41,454 bases of DNA from NCBI GenBank assembly GCA_046350295.1, contig JAXMAR010000057.1:1-41454 (forward strand), written 5' to 3'. A program made the translations under genes and the position numbers. Shown in pieces: positions 38,565 through 41,454 of this stretch (position 1 is the stretch's first letter; the number at the start of each line of letters is the position of its first letter). The notes under the pieces were generated by a model. The model was given only the letters and a program-made list of their open reading frames with translations. It did no database searches and was not told where the DNA came from. Source of the stretch: JAXMAR01 sp046350295. Lineage in GTDB: Bacteria; Planctomycetota; Planctomycetia; Gemmatales; Gemmataceae.

Positions 38565-39989
38565 TCAGCGCGGCAGGCAGCGTTCGAGCTCGCCCAGGAT
38601 TTCCCTCGGGCTGGAGAACCCCCAGCCGCTATGGGTGGCGCGAACGGCGCCTTCGGCATCGAGCAGGATGAGCCGCGGCGTGGCGTCGACGCCGAAGGTG
38701 GCGTGGAAGCCGAGGCCGTCGTGGATCGGGAAGGGGAGGCCGAGTTCCGCGCGTTGCTTGCAAGCGAAATCGACGTCCTTGGTCACCGCCAGCGCCAGGA
38801 AATTGACGGCGCCCGGGTGCTTCGAGCTGACGGCATGGGCGAAGCGCAGCACGTCCCGGCTCGTTTCCGTGGCCGGATTGTAGAAAAAGATCAGGACTGG
38901 CTTGCCCAGGAGAGAGTGCAGGCGGGTCGTCTTGTCGCTGCCCAGCTGGGAGACGACGACGTCCGGGGCCCGGGCGCCGACGCTGACCGTCTTGGGGGCC
39001 ACGCGCGGGTCGTCGACCGGAGTTTCGGGCGGCAGCTCACCCTTGCGCGCCAGGTCCAGGCGGGTCTGCAACTGCTGAATGGCTTTGCGATAAGGAGTCG
39101 GCGCTGAGCTCTCCAGGCTCAGGGTGATCCTGCGCTGGAGCAGCTCGATCTGGTCCTTGTAGAGGGCCGGCTGCTTCAGCAGGGGCGCCGCTTCGTCGGC
39201 GAACTTGCGGGCGTGGCCGATTTCGTTCACGCGATCTTCGAAGAGCTTGCCGGGGTATTTGAACGGCCTGCCTTCGAGCGCGTACTTGATGACGGTCCGC
39301 TGCGTCGGCTCGCGCCGGGCCGGGTCGCGCCGCTCGATGGTGCGCTCCACCTTGTGGGCCACACCCAGGGCGGGATTGAGCCAGACGATATCGCGGCGCC
39401 GCCACGCGACCTGGTCCGCGCGCGGCCGGTCCCAGTCATCCGATTGTTGCTGGCCCAGCAGCTTCAGACAGGTGACGCCCCCTTCTGCTTCCGTGCCGAG
39501 CACGAGCCAGGAGCGGGCGGGCCGGCCGTCCTCCACGACTTCCCAGGTCTGGTTCTTCGTGACGCGGACCAGGGGAAACTGCACGAAGCAGCCGGTCTCG
39601 ACGGTCGGCGGGCCGTCGTTCGGCGTCAGGAGCAGGGCCTTGCCGGCGCGGAGAGCGCCCTGGCCGTCGAGCCTGGCAAGATCGAGGCGGATCGACCAGC
39701 CCGGATCGTGCCGCGGCGCCTTGCCTTCCTTGACCCCGTCGCGCAGGCTCAGGGCGGTGAGGAGGGCGACGCTGGTCTCCTTGCCCTTATCCGAGAGAAC
39801 GAGGACGTTCAGCTCAAGGCGATAACGGCGCTGGAAGCTGACGTGGGGGGCCAGCGACTCGTCGGTGCAGGTTCCGCTGTAGACGAGCTCGAGGCCCGGC
39901 TGCAGATTGGGGGCGAGCAGCCATTCCGCGCGGTCGGAGGGCTGGGCGGTGGCCATCGCACAGGTGATCAGGCAGGCGGCGGTGATCAT
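38565..39989 (-). CDS. Exported protein with C-terminal thioredoxin-like (TlpA-type) domain lacking CxxC
   Basis: A 474-residue protein. A short hydrophobic N-terminus (ITAACLITCAMATAQ) is probably a signal peptide. Residues ~25-320 are beta-rich with no recognised family (WLLAPNLQPGLELVYSGTC, RRYRLELNVLVLSDKG). From ~335 a TlpA/AhpC-type fold follows: VSVGARAPDVVVSQLGS, LHSLLGKPVLIFFYNPATETSRDVL, then NFLALAVTKDVDFACKQ and ATPRLILLDAEGAVRATHSG. Where active members have WCxxC, this has NPATETS, so it cannot act as a disulfide reductase. It may be a scaffold or bind a partner. It is divergent from the membrane protein at 40232. Confidence 0.82.
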   Translation of the reverse strand: MITAACLITCAMATAQPSDRAEWLLAPNLQPGLELVYSGTCTDESLAPHVSFQRRYRLELNVLVLSDKGKETSVALLTALSLRDGVKEGKAPRHDPGWSIRLDLARLDGQGALRAGKALLLTPNDGPPTVETGCFVQFPLVRVTKNQTWEVVEDGRPARSWLVLGTEAEGGVTCLKLLGQQQSDDWDRPRADQVAWRRRDIVWLNPALGVAHKVERTIERRDPARREPTQRTVIKYALEGRPFKYPGKLFEDRVNEIGHARKFADEAAPLLKQPALYKDQIELLQRRITLSLESSAPTPYRKAIQQLQTRLDLARKGELPPETPVDDPRVAPKTVSVGARAPDVVVSQLGSDKTTRLHSLLGKPVLIFFYNPATETSRDVLRFAHAVSSKHPGAVNFLALAVTKDVDFACKQRAELGLPFPIHDGLGFHATFGVDATPRLILLDAEGAVRATHSGWGFSSPREILGELERCLPR

Positions 39990-40231
39990 GCGCTCCTTCG
40001 CGGCGCCGAGGCTTGGTTGAGAACGAGGCTCCTTTTTTCACAGCCTCTCCGCAGTTTCTTGGCGGCGAATTATAGCAATCCGCGAAGTTGCCACAAGCGG
40101 AGGTTTTGCGCGGACGGAGCAAGAAAATTGCTTGGCCCCTTGGCGGAGCGGGTCGGGCCCTTCCCCATCTTGCGCCGGAACGCTATTTTGTCGTTGGACC
40201 TCGACGGAAATCGCAAAGCCGAGGGAGCAAC

Positions 40232-41107
40232 GTGACTTCGTTGATTTTGACCCTGCTGGTGATCGGCGTCGCTCTGGCCGTGCTCCTCAACGTCGGCGCC
40301 CTTTTTCTCCAGTCCTACATCTATACGACCCCATCCAGCGGTCTGGCCTGGCAGGCCCCGGCTGCCGCGAGCGTCATGTTTCTGTTCCTGCTGCTCTGGA
40401 GCGTCATCATCGCCAACTCGAGCACGGCGGCCCCCAGTCAGGTCCCGTACGACTCCATCTTCCGCTTCAGCCCGAAGGTCGACATGGTGAAGGATCCGAT
40501 CCCCCTCGTCACCGCCGTCCAGAAGAACGGCACGAAGACGGAGTACCGGCTCTACAAGCAGGTGGGCTCACGGCCGATCTACATCAACAAGAAAGACTTC
40601 GACGACTCGAGAAAAATCACGCGCTGGCGCGGCGACAACGTCAAGGAGATCCGCCTCAAGCACGAGGGGCAGGAGATGGTCTTCGAGCTGACGCCGACCC
40701 CGACCGGCGGCAACCGTGAATTCGTCAACGCGGACACCGGCTACATCATCGTTGAGATGTCCGGGGCCGGCGGCAGCGAATTGAGCGACATCCCCGTCGC
40801 CTTCCGCTGGTCGCGCTTCCTTGCCAACATGTTCCTCAACTTCCTTCACCTCACCCTCTGGTTCGCCTGTTTCTGGCTCTTATTGCGTTTCCAGTGGTCC
40901 CACGCCCTGGGTCTGGCCGTCGCCGCCTGGCTCATCGTGACGCTGGCGCTCTTGCCGATGCTGCTCGATAACGCCGCCCAGGTCGCCGTGGAGAGCCGGA
41001 CGCCGCGCGGCTCGAAAACGGCGCTGCTGCAACCAAGTCAGGAGTCACGAGTCAGGAGGCCGGCGTCAGAAATACCTGATTCTCGAGTCCTGACTCCTGA
41101 TTCCTGA
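40232..41107 (+). CDS. Membrane protein, four transmembrane helices, repeat-encoded C-terminus
   Basis: A 291-residue protein. Helices at ~4-26 (LILTLLVIGVALAVLLNVGALFL), ~45-62 (SVMFLFLLLWSVIIAN), ~205-226 (LNFLHLTLWFACFWLLL) and ~232-252 (LGLAVAAWLIVTLALLPMLL) enclose a ~140-residue soluble domain. The start is a GTG at 40232 with GGGAG ~6 nt upstream; an upstream frame to 40088 has no ribosome site. The last 23 residues (from S269: SQESRVRRP, ASEIPDSRVLTPDS) are encoded by a heptamer repeat block at 41036-41111 which also supplies the stop. The original C-terminus has therefore been replaced or extended. Family not recognised. Confidence 0.75.
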   Translation: MTSLILTLLVIGVALAVLLNVGALFLQSYIYTTPSSGLAWQAPAAASVMFLFLLLWSVIIANSSTAAPSQVPYDSIFRFSPKVDMVKDPIPLVTAVQKNGTKTEYRLYKQVGSRPIYINKKDFDDSRKITRWRGDNVKEIRLKHEGQEMVFELTPTPTGGNREFVNADTGYIIVEMSGAGGSELSDIPVAFRWSRFLANMFLNFLHLTLWFACFWLLLRFQWSHALGLAVAAWLIVTLALLPMLLDNAAQVAVESRTPRGSKTALLQPSQESRVRRPASEIPDSRVLTPDS

Positions 41108-41111
41108 CTCC
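41036..41111. repeat. Inverted heptamer arrays (TGACTCC units) overlapping a gene end
   Basis: Left array AGTCAGGAGTCACGAGTCAG (41036-41055) and right array TCCTGACTCCTGATTCCTGA (41088-41107) continuing to 41111 are reverse complements built from 7-base units. The array contains the last 23 codons and stop of the membrane protein gene. Confidence 0.65.
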
Positions 41112-41129
41112 ACCCTACCCGGTCGCCTG

Positions 41130-41454
41130 ATGTCCACGCCCGTGCAAAAGCTTTTGCGTCTGCTCAGCGCCGATCAAGCGGTCGAGCTGCGCCGCGCCGC
41201 GGCGCTGGTGTTGCCGGAGATTGCCGCGAAGGACGAGGAAGTCGCCCAGGCGCTCCAGGACGCGCTGAAGGACGAGGACGGCGCCGTACGCATCGCCGCG
41301 ATCCGGGCCATCGGCAGGTTGCACATCGACAAGGCGTTGCCCGAGTTGCTCACGCGCGTGCAGAGAGGCGGAGAGGAAGCGCCTCCGGCCGCGCAGGCGG
41401 CGGCCAATCTCGGAGCGCGCGGTACGAAGGCGCTGCGCGAGCTGATGAGCGGCG
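41130..41454 (+). CDS. HEAT-repeat protein, truncated by the window end
   Basis: The visible 108 residues are alpha-helical HEAT repeats: AVELRRAAALVLPEIAAKDEEV, ALKDEDGAVRIAAIRAIGRLHI, ALPELLTRV, AAQAAANLGARGTKALRELM. Such repeats form superhelices for protein binding; in phycobilisome lyases and many planctomycete proteins they appear without known partners. The ATG at 41130 lies 22 bp after the preceding stop; no strong ribosome site is visible, so the start is probable but not certain. The gene continues beyond the window, so its full length and other domains are unknown. Confidence 0.8.
   Translation, partial: MSTPVQKLLRLLSADQAVELRRAAALVLPEIAAKDEEVAQALQDALKDEDGAVRIAAIRAIGRLHIDKALPELLTRVQRGGEEAPPAAQAAANLGARGTKALRELMSG

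Overview
The window reads as a GC-rich, Gram-negative, flagellated chromosome segment, most likely from the Planctomycetota. This is an inference: there is no rRNA or other phylogenetic marker here. It rests on gene content (a PQQ-like beta-propeller protein, several large TPR proteins, DUF1579, YCII and creatininase-family proteins, a GxxExxY protein, a metal-dependent KdsA that implies LPS) and on several families of intergenic repeats of a kind I associate with planctomycete genomes. No phage, integron, CRISPR array, tRNA or rRNA was seen.

Layout. 1-4.7 kb (minus strand): flagellin, then a small FlgM-like gene leading into an HDOD/histidine-kinase/receiver protein. The flagellin and FlgM-like genes share a sigma-28-like promoter with identical spacing. 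4.7-9.6 kb (plus): a membrane-anchored TPR protein with an STN-like domain, an exported PQQ-like propeller protein, pterin-4a-carbinolamine dehydratase, and KdsA. 9.6-11.1 kb (minus): two small membrane proteins. 11.2-16.8 kb (plus): a degenerate cyclophilin lipoprotein, a canonical cyclophilin, the signal recognition particle RNA, dnaX, ybaB and rpoN. dnaX carries a run of ten A with immediate stops in both alternative frames, the expected signature of tau/gamma production by slippage. 16.9-30.2 kb: DUF29, a tungsten-type aldehyde oxidoreductase with an abutting MoaD-like protein, a GxxExxY gene among four inverted repeats, endonuclease V, creatininase and DUF1963-like genes, YCII, PyrK, a frameshifted HicB antitoxin, and a large membrane TPR gene that looks split by frameshifts. 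30.4-33.7 kb: three small exported proteins, two of them tandem paralogues, facing an exported HExxH metalloprotease. 33.9-36.3 kb (minus): an ApbE-DUF2271 fusion overlapping a PepSY membrane protein. 36.6-41.5 kb: a lipoprotein gene bracketed by two inverted repeats with a GGGACWGTCCC core, a small unknown gene, a thioredoxin-fold protein without its CxxC, a four-helix membrane protein and the start of a HEAT-repeat protein.

The two strongest signals beyond ordinary genes are the dnaX slippage site and the repeat landscape. At least five families of short repeats sit almost exclusively at the 3' ends of genes, some supplying the stop codon or the C-terminal codons. One 99-bp inverted repeat at 37701-37799 is flanked by a 9-bp direct repeat and interrupts a heptamer array that becomes perfectly phased again if the element is removed, which is the footprint of a small non-autonomous mobile element.
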